DNA from: Thalassospira australica
GTDB taxonomy: Bacteria > Pseudomonadota > Alphaproteobacteria > Rhodospirillales > Thalassospiraceae
NCBI RefSeq assembly: GCF_000763295.1
Contig: NZ_JRJE01000001.1
Span: forward strand, 1 to 64,000
DNA length: 64,000 nucleotides
Reading direction: 5' to 3'
A model generated the notes under the pieces. The model made no database searches. It was not told the DNA's origin and saw nothing but the letters and a program-made list of their open reading frames with translations. This document shows, piece after piece, positions 53,562 through 62,038 of this stretch (position 1 is its first letter; every line of letters begins with the position of its first letter). The position numbers and the translations under genes are program-made.

Positions 53562-54310
53562 ACGCGTTGCCAAAATATGAACCCGTCCGCAAACAGGGCG
53601 GCGATCCGGCATTTTTCTCGGTCTATGACATTCACGCCTATTACGGTGAAAGCTATATCGTTCAGGGCGTGTCGTTTGAGATCCGCGAAGGCGAAATCCT
53701 CGCCCTTCTCGGGCGTAACGGTGCGGGCAAGACGTCAACCTTGCGCGCACTGGCCCGGATGTCGGACCCGGAACTCAAGCACGGTGAAATCTGGCTTGAT
53801 CATCAGCCACTGCACGAAATGAAGGCATGGCAGGCCGCCCGTCTGGGTCTGCAGCTTGTGCCTGAAGATCGGCGCATCATTCCGGGCATGACGGTTGAAC
53901 AGAACCTTGAGCTGGCCCAGATTGCCGAACCGCATGGCTGGTCCATTCAGCGTATCTACGAGCTGTTCCCGCGCCTTGGTGAAAGGGCAGAGCAAGAAGC
54001 CATCACCCTTTCGGGTGGTGAACAGCAGATGCTTGCCATTGGCCGTGCGTTGGCCCGTGACATCAAGCTTTTGCTGCTTGATGAGCCCTACGAAGGTTTG
54101 GCGCCGGTGATTGTTCAGGAAATCGAAAAGACGCTGCAAAACGTCAAGAAGCTTGGCATCACGACCATCATTGTTGAACAAAACGCGATTGCGGCCCTGA
54201 AGCTGGCAGACCGTGCCATCATCATGGACAGCGGCGAGATCGTCTTTGACGGGACCGCGCAGGCGGTTCTTGATGACGAAGAACTGCGCGACCAATACCT
54301 CGCGATCTAG
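53558..54310 (+). CDS. ABC transporter ATP-binding protein (LivF type)
   Basis: 250 residues. Walker A GRNGAGKTS, signature LSGGEQQMLAIGRA, Walker B LLLLDEPYEGLAP and H-loop IIVEQNAIAA identify LivF. An N-terminal extension of about 22 residues precedes the ATPase core. It is the last gene of the transporter operon and is followed by terminator-like hairpins. Confidence 0.94.
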   Translation: MNALPKYEPVRKQGGDPAFFSVYDIHAYYGESYIVQGVSFEIREGEILALLGRNGAGKTSTLRALARMSDPELKHGEIWLDHQPLHEMKAWQAARLGLQLVPEDRRIIPGMTVEQNLELAQIAEPHGWSIQRIYELFPRLGERAEQEAITLSGGEQQMLAIGRALARDIKLLLLDEPYEGLAPVIVQEIEKTLQNVKKLGITTIIVEQNAIAALKLADRAIIMDSGEIVFDGTAQAVLDDEELRDQYLAI

Positions 54311-54327
54311 CTTTGTTTGTGGGGGGC

Positions 54328-54392
54328 TTCCAAAGCTTTGTTGTAAGGGGAGCTTTGGAACAGGGAAGGCCGTGCCGATTGGGCGCGGCCTT
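54328..54392 (+). terminator. Tandem hairpins ending the Liv operon
   Basis: TTCCAAAGCT/AGCTTTGGAA (54328-54337, 54351-54360) is followed by AAGGCCG/CGGCCTT (54366-54372, 54386-54392), then a TTTACCGTTTTT run. The second hairpin is the more likely plus-strand terminator. Confidence 0.6.
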
Positions 54393-54422
54393 TACCGTTT
54401 TTGGCATCTATAAAGTGTGTGT

Positions 54423-54896
54423 TTAATGCGCGCTGACCGCGACCCCTTCAAAATCCTTAAGCACATTTAGCACGATTGACGTTTTGACATGCTGGACCGA
54501 GTCATGGGGCAAAAGCACCTCATTGACGAAATGTGACAGGGCGGCAAGATCGTGCGTTGCGACTTTCAGGTGGTAATCCATCTCCCCGGTCAGGGAAAAG
54601 GCTTCTAAGACCTCGGGCAGGTCGGCCAGCAACCGGGCAAATCGTTTGGCATTGTCGCGGTTATGGGTGGCAAGCGTCACCGAAATCACCACCAGCAAGC
54701 CCAATCCCATCTTCTGACGGTCGATGTCGGCGCGATAACCCCGGATCACCTTGTCATCCTCAAGCCGTGCGCGACGGCGCGAACATTGCGATGGCGACAG
54801 ACCGATGCGTTCTGACAACTCACTGTTGGTCAGGCGGCCATCCTTTTGCAGCTCAGCCAGTAATTTCAGATCCAGTTTGTCCAGGGTGCTTTGCAT
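54423..54896 (-). CDS. Lrp/AsnC-family regulator of tyrosine catabolism
   Basis: 157 residues. An N-terminal helix-turn-helix (DLKLLAELQKDGRLTNSELSERIGLSPSQCSRRRARLE) precedes the RAM/AsnC ligand-binding domain. It is divergent from hppD by 145 bp. Local Lrp-type activators of hppD/hmgA responding to aromatic amino acids are common in proteobacteria, and an inverted repeat in the intergenic region supports such control. Confidence 0.92.
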   Translation of the reverse strand: MQSTLDKLDLKLLAELQKDGRLTNSELSERIGLSPSQCSRRRARLEDDKVIRGYRADIDRQKMGLGLLVVISVTLATHNRDNAKRFARLLADLPEVLEAFSLTGEMDYHLKVATHDLAALSHFVNEVLLPHDSVQHVKTSIVLNVLKDFEGVAVSAH

Positions 54897-54919
54897 GTTT
54901 CACGCGCCAAATTTACCAA

Positions 54920-54938
54920 ATACGCATGATGTGTGTAT
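54920..54938. promoter_or_regulatory. Probable Lrp-family binding site upstream of hppD
   Basis: ATACGCA (54920-54926) and TGTGTAT (54932-54938) form an inverted repeat with one mismatch and a five-base spacer, in the divergent Lrp/hppD region. Inferred from position. Confidence 0.4.
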
Positions 54939-55041
54939 TGAAATGCGAAAATCAACCCTGAATGCATGCACGTTGCATCCGTTTTGGCGCACGATTGGGA
55001 CATGACAAGAATTCGAATGTTTCAATCAGAGGAGACTTGCA

Positions 55042-56154
55042 ATGGGACCGTTCCCGCATGACGCCCCCCGTGCAATCATCAGTGATAAGAACCCGGCCGG
55101 TACCGACGGGTTCGAGTTTGTCGAATTTGCCCACGAAGATGCCGAAAAACTTGGTGTCCTGTTTGAACGCATGGGCTACACCCCGGTCGCCAAACACAAG
55201 ACCAAAAACATCACCGTCTGGCGCCAGGGCGATATCAACTACATCCTCAATGCCGAGCCGTCCTCATACGGCATGAAGTTTGTCGCAAAACACGGGCCTT
55301 GCGCACCCTCCATGGCATGGCGTGTTGTTGATGCCAAGCACGCCTTTGATCATGCTGTTGCCAAGGGGGCGGAACCCTATTTGGGCGATGACAAGACGCT
55401 TGATGTGCCGGCCATTGTCGGCATTGGCGGATCATTGCTGTATTTCATCGACAAATATGGTGAAACCGGTTCGGCCTATGACGCGGAATTTGACTGGTTG
55501 GGTGAACGCGATCCCAGGCCCGAAGGTGTCGGCTTCTATTACCTTGATCACCTGACCCACAATGTCTATCGCGGCAATATGGACAAATGGTGGGATTTCT
55601 ACCGCGATCTGTTCGGTTTCAAGCAAATCCACTTCTTTGATATTGCCGGGAAAATCACCGGCCTTGTCAGCCGTGCGATCACATCCCCCTGCGGTAAAAT
55701 CCGCATTCCGCTTAATGAATCGACCGATGACAAAAGTCAGATCGAGGAATATCTGCGTAAATACAAGGGCGAAGGCATTCAGCATATCGCCGTGGGAACC
55801 GATGGTATTTATGAGGCGACCGACAAGCTGGCCGCCAATGATCTGAAATTCATGCCCGGTCCGCCGGAAACCTATTACGAAAAATCCCGTGAGCGTGTGC
55901 AAGGTCATGAAGAGCCGATTGAACGCATGAAGCAACACGGCATTCTGATTGACGGCGAGGGTGTCATTGATGGCGGCACGACCAAAATCCTGTTGCAGAT
56001 CTTTTCCAAAACCGTGATCGGGCCGATCTTCTTTGAGTTCATCCAGCGCAAAGGCGACGAAGGCTTTGGCGAAGGCAACTTCCGCGCCCTGTTCGAAAGC
56101 ATCGAAGAAGACCAGATCCGCCGGGGCGTTTTGAAGGTTGATGCTGCGGAATAA
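55042..56154 (+). CDS. hppD: 4-Hydroxyphenylpyruvate dioxygenase
   Basis: 370-residue Fe(II) dioxygenase that turns 4-hydroxyphenylpyruvate into homogentisate. The iron ligands are His170 (YLDHLTHNV), His248 (GIQHIAV) and Glu332 (FFEFIQRKG), at the normal positions for bacterial HPPD. GAGGAG lies about nine bases before the ATG. It is first in a homogentisate pathway with hmgA and a fumarylacetoacetase gene, with an Lrp-type regulator opposite. Confidence 0.96.
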   Translation: MGPFPHDAPRAIISDKNPAGTDGFEFVEFAHEDAEKLGVLFERMGYTPVAKHKTKNITVWRQGDINYILNAEPSSYGMKFVAKHGPCAPSMAWRVVDAKHAFDHAVAKGAEPYLGDDKTLDVPAIVGIGGSLLYFIDKYGETGSAYDAEFDWLGERDPRPEGVGFYYLDHLTHNVYRGNMDKWWDFYRDLFGFKQIHFFDIAGKITGLVSRAITSPCGKIRIPLNESTDDKSQIEEYLRKYKGEGIQHIAVGTDGIYEATDKLAANDLKFMPGPPETYYEKSRERVQGHEEPIERMKQHGILIDGEGVIDGGTTKILLQIFSKTVIGPIFFEFIQRKGDEGFGEGNFRALFESIEEDQIRRGVLKVDAAE

Positions 56155-56174
56155 TCCCGCAATCCCCATATAAG

Positions 56175-56211
56175 CGTCAGGGCCGGGTCGCATGAGCGGC
56201 TGGCCCTGACG
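56175..56211 (+). terminator. Hairpin between hppD and hmgA
   Basis: Ten-bp perfect stem CGTCAGGGCC/GGCCCTGACG followed by GTTTGTTG. Termination may be partial, since hmgA lies only about 40 bases further and no strong promoter is seen. Confidence 0.55.
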
Positions 56212-56252
56212 GTTTGTTGTCATCACATATGTTTGCTGCTTGGGACGTTGCC

Positions 56253-57623
56253 ATGCTTGATAAACCGACCCGTGATTCCGCCAAGACGGCCACTGATCAG
56301 GCCGCGCTGACCTATATGTCTGGTTTTGGCAATGACTTCGAAACTGAAAGTCTGCCCGGTGCGCTGCCCCAAGGTCAGAACAGCCCGCAAAAATGCGCCT
56401 ACGGGCTTTATGCCGAACAGCTTTCAGGCTCCCCATTTACCGCACCGCGCGGGACCAATGAACGGTCATGGCTGTATCGCATACGCCCAAGTGTCAAACA
56501 TAACGGGCGCTTTACCGCGCTTGATCGCCCCCATTGGAAAACCGCACCATGCATCAATGATCATAGTCTCGCCCTTGGTCAGTTGCGCTGGGACCCGGTG
56601 CCCATGCCCAGGGATGCGACAGATTTCGTATCGGGCATGCGCACGATCACGACGGCGGGCGATGCGCTGACCCAGACGGGCATGGCAAGCCATGTTTACC
56701 TCTGCAATACCGATATGGTGGATGACTATTTCTTCAATGCCGATGGCGAACTTCTGATCGTGCCGGAATCTGGCACGCTTCGGATATTTACCGAACTTGG
56801 CATGATGGATGTGGCCCCGCTTGAGGTCGCCCTTGTTCCGCGTGGCATGATGTTTAAGGTCAGCATCCTTCACGCCGGGATTGATGGCGGTGCGCGTGGC
56901 TATGTTTGTGAAAACTATGGTGCGAAATTTACCCTGCCGGACCGGGGGCCGATCGGGGCGAACTGCCTTGCCAATCCGCGTGATTTCAAAACCCCTGTGG
57001 CCGCCTATGAGGATAAGGAAACGCCCTGTCGCGTCATGGTGAAATGGTGTGGGCAGTTCCATCAAACCGACATCGGGCATTCGCCGCTTGATGTCGTCGC
57101 ATGGCACGGCAATTACACGCCGTTCAAATATGATTTGCGCAGCTTTTCGCCGGTTGGCGCCATTGCCTTTGACCATCCCGACCCGTCGATCTTTACGGTT
57201 CTCACCGCACCTTCGGACGAGGCCGGAACAGCCAATGTTGATTTCGTGATCTTTCCCCCGCGCTGGATGGTGGCCGAACATACCTTCCGCCCGCCCTGGT
57301 ATCATCGCAACATCATGTCAGAATTCATGGGGCTGATTTGCGGTCAATATGACGCCAAGGAAAAGGGGTTTGTCCCCGGCGGGATGAGCTTGCATAACAT
57401 GATGCTGGCCCATGGCCCGGATGCAGACGGGTTTGAAAAGGCAACGCATGCCGACCTTGCCCCGCAGAAGCTTGAAGGCACGATGGCCTTCATGTTTGAA
57501 ACCCGTTTCCCGCAGCAACTAAGCAAATTCGCAGCTGAACTTGAAACACGTCAGGATGATTATCTTGATTGCTGGGCGGGGCTTGAACGCAAGTTTGATG
57601 GCACGCCCGAAGGCCGGAAGTGA
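56253..57623 (+). CDS. hmgA: Homogentisate 1,2-dioxygenase
   Basis: 456 residues from the ATG at 56253 ([11 protein letters not shown]); an ATG at 56229 is also possible, neither having a strong ribosome-binding site. The protein shows the family's [12 protein letters not shown] block, [14 protein letters not shown], and the C-terminal iron region [18 protein letters not shown]...EFMG. It opens homogentisate to maleylacetoacetate. The next gene is 11 bases downstream. Confidence 0.94.
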   Translation: MLDKPTRDSAKTATDQAALTYMSGFGNDFETESLPGALPQGQNSPQKCAYGLYAEQLSGSPFTAPRGTNERSWLYRIRPSVKHNGRFTALDRPHWKTAPCINDHSLALGQLRWDPVPMPRDATDFVSGMRTITTAGDALTQTGMASHVYLCNTDMVDDYFFNADGELLIVPESGTLRIFTELGMMDVAPLEVALVPRGMMFKVSILHAGIDGGARGYVCENYGAKFTLPDRGPIGANCLANPRDFKTPVAAYEDKETPCRVMVKWCGQFHQTDIGHSPLDVVAWHGNYTPFKYDLRSFSPVGAIAFDHPDPSIFTVLTAPSDEAGTANVDFVIFPPRWMVAEHTFRPPWYHRNIMSEFMGLICGQYDAKEKGFVPGGMSLHNMMLAHGPDADGFEKATHADLAPQKLEGTMAFMFETRFPQQLSKFAAELETRQDDYLDCWAGLERKFDGTPEGRK

Positions 57624-57634
57624 GGGCGGGAAAA

Positions 57635-58660
57635 ATGAAGCTCGCGACCCTAAAAAACGGCACCCGCGATGGTCAACTTGTTCTGGTGACCCGCGATCTG
57701 GCATTTTATGTCGACGCCAGTGCCATCGCCCCGACCCTGCAGGCCGCCCTTGATAACTGGGCCGTTATTGCACCGCGCCTGCAAGAACTGGCCGATGAAA
57801 TAGATGCCGGTTCGACCATCGCAAAGCGCATCACGCTTGATCCCGAAAACCTGCATGCCCCTTTGGCGCGCGCCTATCAGTGGGCGGATGGATCGGCCTA
57901 TGTCAATCATGTTGAACTGGTGCGAAAGGCGCGTGGGGCTGAAATGCCGCAAAGCTTCTGGACCGATCCGCTGATCTATCAGGGCGGATCAGACAGCTTT
58001 CTTGGCCCGCGGGATGATATTGTAATTGCCGATGCGGCCTGGGGCATTGATATGGAAGGCGAAATTGCCGTCATCACCGACGATGTCCCGATGGGGGCCA
58101 GTCTTGATCAGGCCAGGACAGCCATCCGGCTGATCATGCTGGTCAATGACGTTTCGTTACGTGGTCTGATTCCTGGTGAACTTGCCAAGGGGTTCGGCTT
58201 CTTTCAATCAAAGCCGTCATCTGCCTTTTCCCCGGTTGCGGTAACCCCTGATGAACTTGGGGATGCCTGGGATGGGGGAAAGGTGCATTTGCCGCTGCAT
58301 GTTGATCTGAATGGTCAACCGTTTGGCCGCGCCAATGCCGGGGTTGATATGACCTTTGATTTTGCCCAATTGATCGCCCATGCCGCCCGGACCCGCCCAT
58401 TGGTTGCGGGCACGGTTATCGGATCGGGCACCGTGTCAAACAAGCTGGAGGGCGGGCCGGGCAAACCGCTGGCGAAAGGCGGGGCGGGCTATTCCTGCAT
58501 TGCCGAACTTCGCATGATCGAAACCATTGAAAACGGCACCGCCAAAACACCGTTCTTGCAGTTCGGCGATCAGGTCAAAATTGAAATGTTTGATGCGGAC
58601 GGCGCATCGATCTTTGGCGCGATTGAACAATCGGTGCGCCAGTATGAAGCCCCGTCATAA
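57635..58660 (+). CDS. fahA: Fumarylacetoacetase (fumarylacetoacetate hydrolase family)
   Basis: 341 residues from the ATG at 57635 (MKLATLKNGTRDG). It belongs to the bacterial-length FAH group (about 330-345 residues), with the metal-binding DMEGEIAVITDD, LVNDVSLRGLIP and SNKLEGGPGKPLAKGG blocks. In this operon it should hydrolyse the product of HmgA (after isomerisation) to fumarate and acetoacetate. No maleylacetoacetate isomerase gene (maiA) is in the window. The assignment rests on family plus context. Confidence 0.87.
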   Translation: MKLATLKNGTRDGQLVLVTRDLAFYVDASAIAPTLQAALDNWAVIAPRLQELADEIDAGSTIAKRITLDPENLHAPLARAYQWADGSAYVNHVELVRKARGAEMPQSFWTDPLIYQGGSDSFLGPRDDIVIADAAWGIDMEGEIAVITDDVPMGASLDQARTAIRLIMLVNDVSLRGLIPGELAKGFGFFQSKPSSAFSPVAVTPDELGDAWDGGKVHLPLHVDLNGQPFGRANAGVDMTFDFAQLIAHAARTRPLVAGTVIGSGTVSNKLEGGPGKPLAKGGAGYSCIAELRMIETIENGTAKTPFLQFGDQVKIEMFDADGASIFGAIEQSVRQYEAPS

Positions 58661-58767
58661 GCCCGATGCAATAATGTGAGAAATCCTCATATTCGTTAAA
58701 TTGGCGCATTTCGGTGATGTGCGATCACGCTGATCGCATCCCATTTCCCTGATCTTGACCTGATCGT

Positions 58768-60360
58768 TTACACGCCAATCGCCCTGCCATCACTGCGTGG
58801 ATCGTGCGCGCCATCAACAATACCGTCGTCATCAATTCGAATGATCCCGGCCTGCCCGGCCAGTGCGCTTTGTGCTTCAATCGCGCGCAACATGTGCCCG
58901 CGCTGAGAAAGCGCGTCAAACACGTCATCCCCGGCATCGATTTCAAGTTTCAGACTGTCATTGGTATCTGAAAACGTCTTTCCCAGCAGGAAACGCGGCT
59001 TTGCAAGGGCGTCGGCGGGTGACAGGCCAAAATCAAGCAAGCGGGTCAAAAGCATGGCAAGGGTTTGTGGCTGCCCATCAGCCCCTTGCGTCCCATACAG
59101 CAAATGCGGTTTGCCGTCTTTCAGCGCCATGCCGGGGTTCAGCGTATAGAACGGAAGCTTGCCCGGTGCGAAGGCATTCGGGTGGCTTGGGTCCGTGCTA
59201 AACGCCGCCCCACGGTTTTGCCAGACAATGCCGGTATCCCCGGCAACAACCCCGCTGCCCCAATCGAAATAGGTGCTTTGCAAAACACTGGCGCAATTGC
59301 CGTTTGCGTCCTTCGCGGCAAGGAATACCGTATCGCCATGCCGGAACGGATGGGGCCACTCAAGCGCCTTGGTGGGCGAGATGCCTTTGGCGTCTTGGGC
59401 CAGAGCGGCCTGGTCGAGAAGGGCTGCAAAATCGGTGTCGGCGACGTCAGGATCGGCAATCTGATTACGCTTCAAAAACGCGCGTTTGATCGCCTCGACC
59501 ACCAGGTGGTAATGATCCGCCGTTCCCTCTGCCCAGTTTTTTGCGCCCAGTTCACGCAACACCCCCATGGTCATCAGGGTCGCCAATCCTTGGGTCGGGG
59601 CAGGCGGGGCATAAAGCGTAACATCGCCATACTCAAGCGATACGGCATCCACTGTTCTGGTGCGGGTCTTGGCAAGGTCGGTTTTGCTGATCGGGGATCC
59701 GTGCGCAGACAGCCCGGCAACGATCTGATCGGCAAGCACACCCTCATAGAAATCGCGTGCGCCATGTTCGGCAATGCGTTTCAGGCTGCTGGCCAATTGG
59801 GGCTGATGGAATGTATCGCCGACATTGGGCATGCGGCCATTGGGCGCAAAGATATCGGCAAAGCCCGGCCATTGCGCGATTTCTTCCTTCCGGAAGCTTA
59901 GCCAAAAACACTGTGACGCGCTTATCGGAAAACCGTTTTCGGCAAGGGCGATGGCCGGTGCGATCAGATCAGACAGGCTTTTGCCGCCGCCCCAATGTTT
60001 GGCCGAATGATCCAGGGCATGTTGCCAGGAATCCACCGTGCAGGCCGTGGTCAGGGTTGATTCCGGACCGCGTAGTGGAATGGGCGTGTTGGGCGTGATG
60101 TGATCGCCGCCATTCTCCGCAGCCTGCCCGATGCCAAGGAAGGATTGCACTTTGCCGGAACTGTCTGACACCATCCAGACCGCGTCCCCACCAATCCCGC
60201 AGAAGTGCGGGTATGTGACGGCCAATACCGAGGCGGTGGCAACCACGGCCTCGATCGCCGTTCCGCCCTCGCGCAGGATTTTTGCACCGGCCTCGCTGGC
60301 GGCAGTACTTGGGCTTGTCACCATTGCGCGGCTTTTTGGGGCATTTTGGCTTACGGTCAT
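58768..60360 (-). CDS. Gamma-glutamyltransferase family protein
   Basis: 530 residues of the Ntn-hydrolase GGT family. The predicted self-cleavage nucleophile is Thr344 (HGDTVFLAAKD), followed by GNCASVLQSTYFDWGSGVV, QNRGAAFS and GTQGADGQPQTLAM. There is no signal peptide, so unlike classical GGT it is probably cytoplasmic. Many non-signal-peptide relatives are acylases or oxamate hydrolases rather than glutathione-degrading enzymes. It is divergent from a GntR regulator, with a palindromic operator between them. Confidence 0.88.
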   Translation of the reverse strand: MTVSQNAPKSRAMVTSPSTAASEAGAKILREGGTAIEAVVATASVLAVTYPHFCGIGGDAVWMVSDSSGKVQSFLGIGQAAENGGDHITPNTPIPLRGPESTLTTACTVDSWQHALDHSAKHWGGGKSLSDLIAPAIALAENGFPISASQCFWLSFRKEEIAQWPGFADIFAPNGRMPNVGDTFHQPQLASSLKRIAEHGARDFYEGVLADQIVAGLSAHGSPISKTDLAKTRTRTVDAVSLEYGDVTLYAPPAPTQGLATLMTMGVLRELGAKNWAEGTADHYHLVVEAIKRAFLKRNQIADPDVADTDFAALLDQAALAQDAKGISPTKALEWPHPFRHGDTVFLAAKDANGNCASVLQSTYFDWGSGVVAGDTGIVWQNRGAAFSTDPSHPNAFAPGKLPFYTLNPGMALKDGKPHLLYGTQGADGQPQTLAMLLTRLLDFGLSPADALAKPRFLLGKTFSDTNDSLKLEIDAGDDVFDALSQRGHMLRAIEAQSALAGQAGIIRIDDDGIVDGAHDPRSDGRAIGV

Positions 60361-60430
60361 GGGCGTTTCTTTCGGGAAGTGAGTGTGACGTCAAAAAGGT
60401 TGATCTGTTGCGCGGATCGGTTGTGGCGAA

Positions 60431-60442
60431 ATTGCATGCAAT
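60431..60442. promoter_or_regulatory. GntR operator between ggt-family gene and gntR
   Basis: Perfect 12-bp palindrome ATTGCATGCAAT in the divergent promoter region. The same sequence recurs exactly at 61852-61863, upstream of the SnoaL-like and Liv transporter genes, supporting control by the GntR protein encoded here. Confidence 0.65.
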
Positions 60443-60498
60443 CCTTTATACAAGCGCAAGCAACGAATTGTTCCTAACAAGAAACTTGGTGGGCAGGG

Positions 60499-61212
60499 AT
60501 GAAGGCAGCGGACAAGGCAAAACATCGTACGGACATGATCAGTTCCGCGTTGCGCTCGGCAATTCTCGAGCGCGTGTTGATGCCCGGCATGAAGCTGCCC
60601 GAAGATTCCCTTGGCGAGCGGTTTGGTGTCAGCCGAACCCTGATCCGCCAATCGCTTGAACGGCTTGCCGCCGAAGGGCTGGTTGAACTGCGCCGGAACA
60701 AGGGGGCGATGGTTGCCAAGCCAAGCCTTGAAGAAGCCCGCGATCTGTTTGAGCTGCGCACCCAGATCGAAGATCTTGTGATCAGCCGGGTGATCAAGAA
60801 CATGAACCCGGAAATTCTCGACGAACTTGAAGCCCATCTTGCCAAGGAAATCGCCGCCGAACATGCGTCCGAGCCGATTTCCATCCGTCTTGCGACCGAG
60901 TTCCACATCCTGCTGGCAAAGCTTGCCGGAAGCCCGGTTTTGTTGCGTTATGTCGAGGAAATCGGCTATCGCTGCGGATTGACCTTGTCGCTGTATGCGC
61001 GGCCGCATTCCACCGACTGCGGTATTCAGGAACACCGCCAGATCATTGATGCACTGGCCAAGGGCGATGAAGAAACCGCGCGCGAATTGATGCGTCATCA
61101 CCTGACCGCTGTTGCCGACCGTGCGCTTTTCACCACCGTCGAAGGTGGGCCGCTTTTGTATCTTGATGCGCTTGAACCCTATGCCAAAAAAGTGCGCGAC
61201 GGCGGGGCTTAG
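60499..61212 (+). CDS. GntR-family regulator (FCD domain)
   Basis: 237 residues. An N-terminal winged helix (MKLPEDSLGERFGVSRTLIRQSLERLAAEGLVELRRNKG) is followed by an all-helical FCD domain with metal/ligand positions LFELRTQIED, FHILLAKLAG and EHRQIIDAL. FCD members usually respond to organic acids or amino-acid derivatives. It is divergent from the GGT-family gene; palindromes near its own promoter and near the second Liv transporter suggest one regulon. Confidence 0.92.
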   Translation: MKAADKAKHRTDMISSALRSAILERVLMPGMKLPEDSLGERFGVSRTLIRQSLERLAAEGLVELRRNKGAMVAKPSLEEARDLFELRTQIEDLVISRVIKNMNPEILDELEAHLAKEIAAEHASEPISIRLATEFHILLAKLAGSPVLLRYVEEIGYRCGLTLSLYARPHSTDCGIQEHRQIIDALAKGDEETARELMRHHLTAVADRALFTTVEGGPLLYLDALEPYAKKVRDGGA

Positions 61213-61343
61213 GGCAACGGTGCCGCCGCGCACATTGTCGCCTGTCCGCAAGAGCAGGCGATCTCCAAATCTTAGAAGATATTGGGCCGGATTGGCTGGA
61301 TCGACTGGTTGGGCTGTGCGCATCAGGTGCATGGTTAAGCTGC

Positions 61344-61769
61344 TCAGGCCTTGATGCCCTTGCGGATCAGAATGCGCTCTGCACTTTCGTTCCACACATC
61401 CATTTTGATGATTTTCCCATTTTCGATCACAAAGCGGTCGATATAACGATTGCCTTCAAACGGGGTGCCATCGGGCCATTCGCCATATAGCCAGCCGGTG
61501 CTATAGACCACGGTTTGCCCGTTGGTATTGGCGACATCAAACTGACCAAACTTCTTTTTTACCCACTTATAGCGTGCTGCATTGAATGCGGTTGTTCCCG
61601 ACGGATGGTCGTATTTTTGACCATCGGTAAAGGTAATCACGACATCATCAGACATGAAAGTCGCGGCCAATTCCGGGTCAGGCTTCATCGACGCATCAAG
61701 AAATTCACGCACGGTCCGGGCTTCGGGTGGCAGCGTATCAAGCACATTTTCCGTGGTCTGGTCGGTCAT
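61344..61769 (-). CDS. SnoaL-like (NTF2-fold) protein
   Basis: 141 residues from the ATG at 61769, which has GAGGA nine bases upstream; longer frames run through the operator region and were rejected. It has the SnoaL/NTF2-like fold pattern (MSDDVVITFTDGQKYDHPSG; ENGKIIKMDVWNES). Members are small cone-shaped ligand-binding proteins or hydratases/isomerases. It is divergent from the second Liv-type binding protein and shares its palindromic operators. Confidence 0.8.
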   Translation of the reverse strand: MTDQTTENVLDTLPPEARTVREFLDASMKPDPELAATFMSDDVVITFTDGQKYDHPSGTTAFNAARYKWVKKKFGQFDVANTNGQTVVYSTGWLYGEWPDGTPFEGNRYIDRFVIENGKIIKMDVWNESAERILIRKGIKA

Positions 61770-61825
61770 CTGAAAATCCTCATTCACAGCAATTGATCTT
61801 CGCGCAGCATAATATGTGAGCAGAA

Positions 61826-61837
61826 AATTTGCATGCA
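61826..61837. promoter_or_regulatory. GntR-type operator, imperfect copy
   Basis: TTTGCATGCATT with the TGCATGCA core at 61828-61835, 26 bp centre-to-centre from the perfect copy. Confidence 0.5.
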
Positions 61838-61850
61838 TTAATTTTATGCA

Positions 61851-61864
61851 ATAATTGCATGCAA
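61851..61864. promoter_or_regulatory. GntR-type operator, perfect copy
   Basis: Perfect 14-bp palindrome AATTGCATGCAATT between the SnoaL-like gene and the Liv-type binding protein gene, containing the same 12-mer as 60431-60442. Confidence 0.65.
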
Positions 61865-62038
61865 TTTGCGTATACATGAGGCAGTTGCCGTTCGAAGAAT
61901 GACAGAGAGTCACATAAGATATTGAAAATAAACAATTCCTGTTCTTGGCATGGGCTTTGCTGCAGTGCGGTGACTGTTTGGCGCGCACCGTGAAACTGCG
62001 ACGACCAAATACGAAGTCACATAATCAGGGAGTCTCAC

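Noticed and set aside
54963-54970. TGCATGCA near hppD as another GntR operator
   Set aside because: Only the 8-bp core is present, without the flanking AT/AT arms shared by the sites at 60431 and 61851; the 8-mer alone is expected by chance.
58716-58739. GCGATCA/TGATCGC hairpin between fahA and the GGT-family gene as a terminator
   Set aside because: Three-base loop with a good stem, but no T-tract on either strand; may be incidental.
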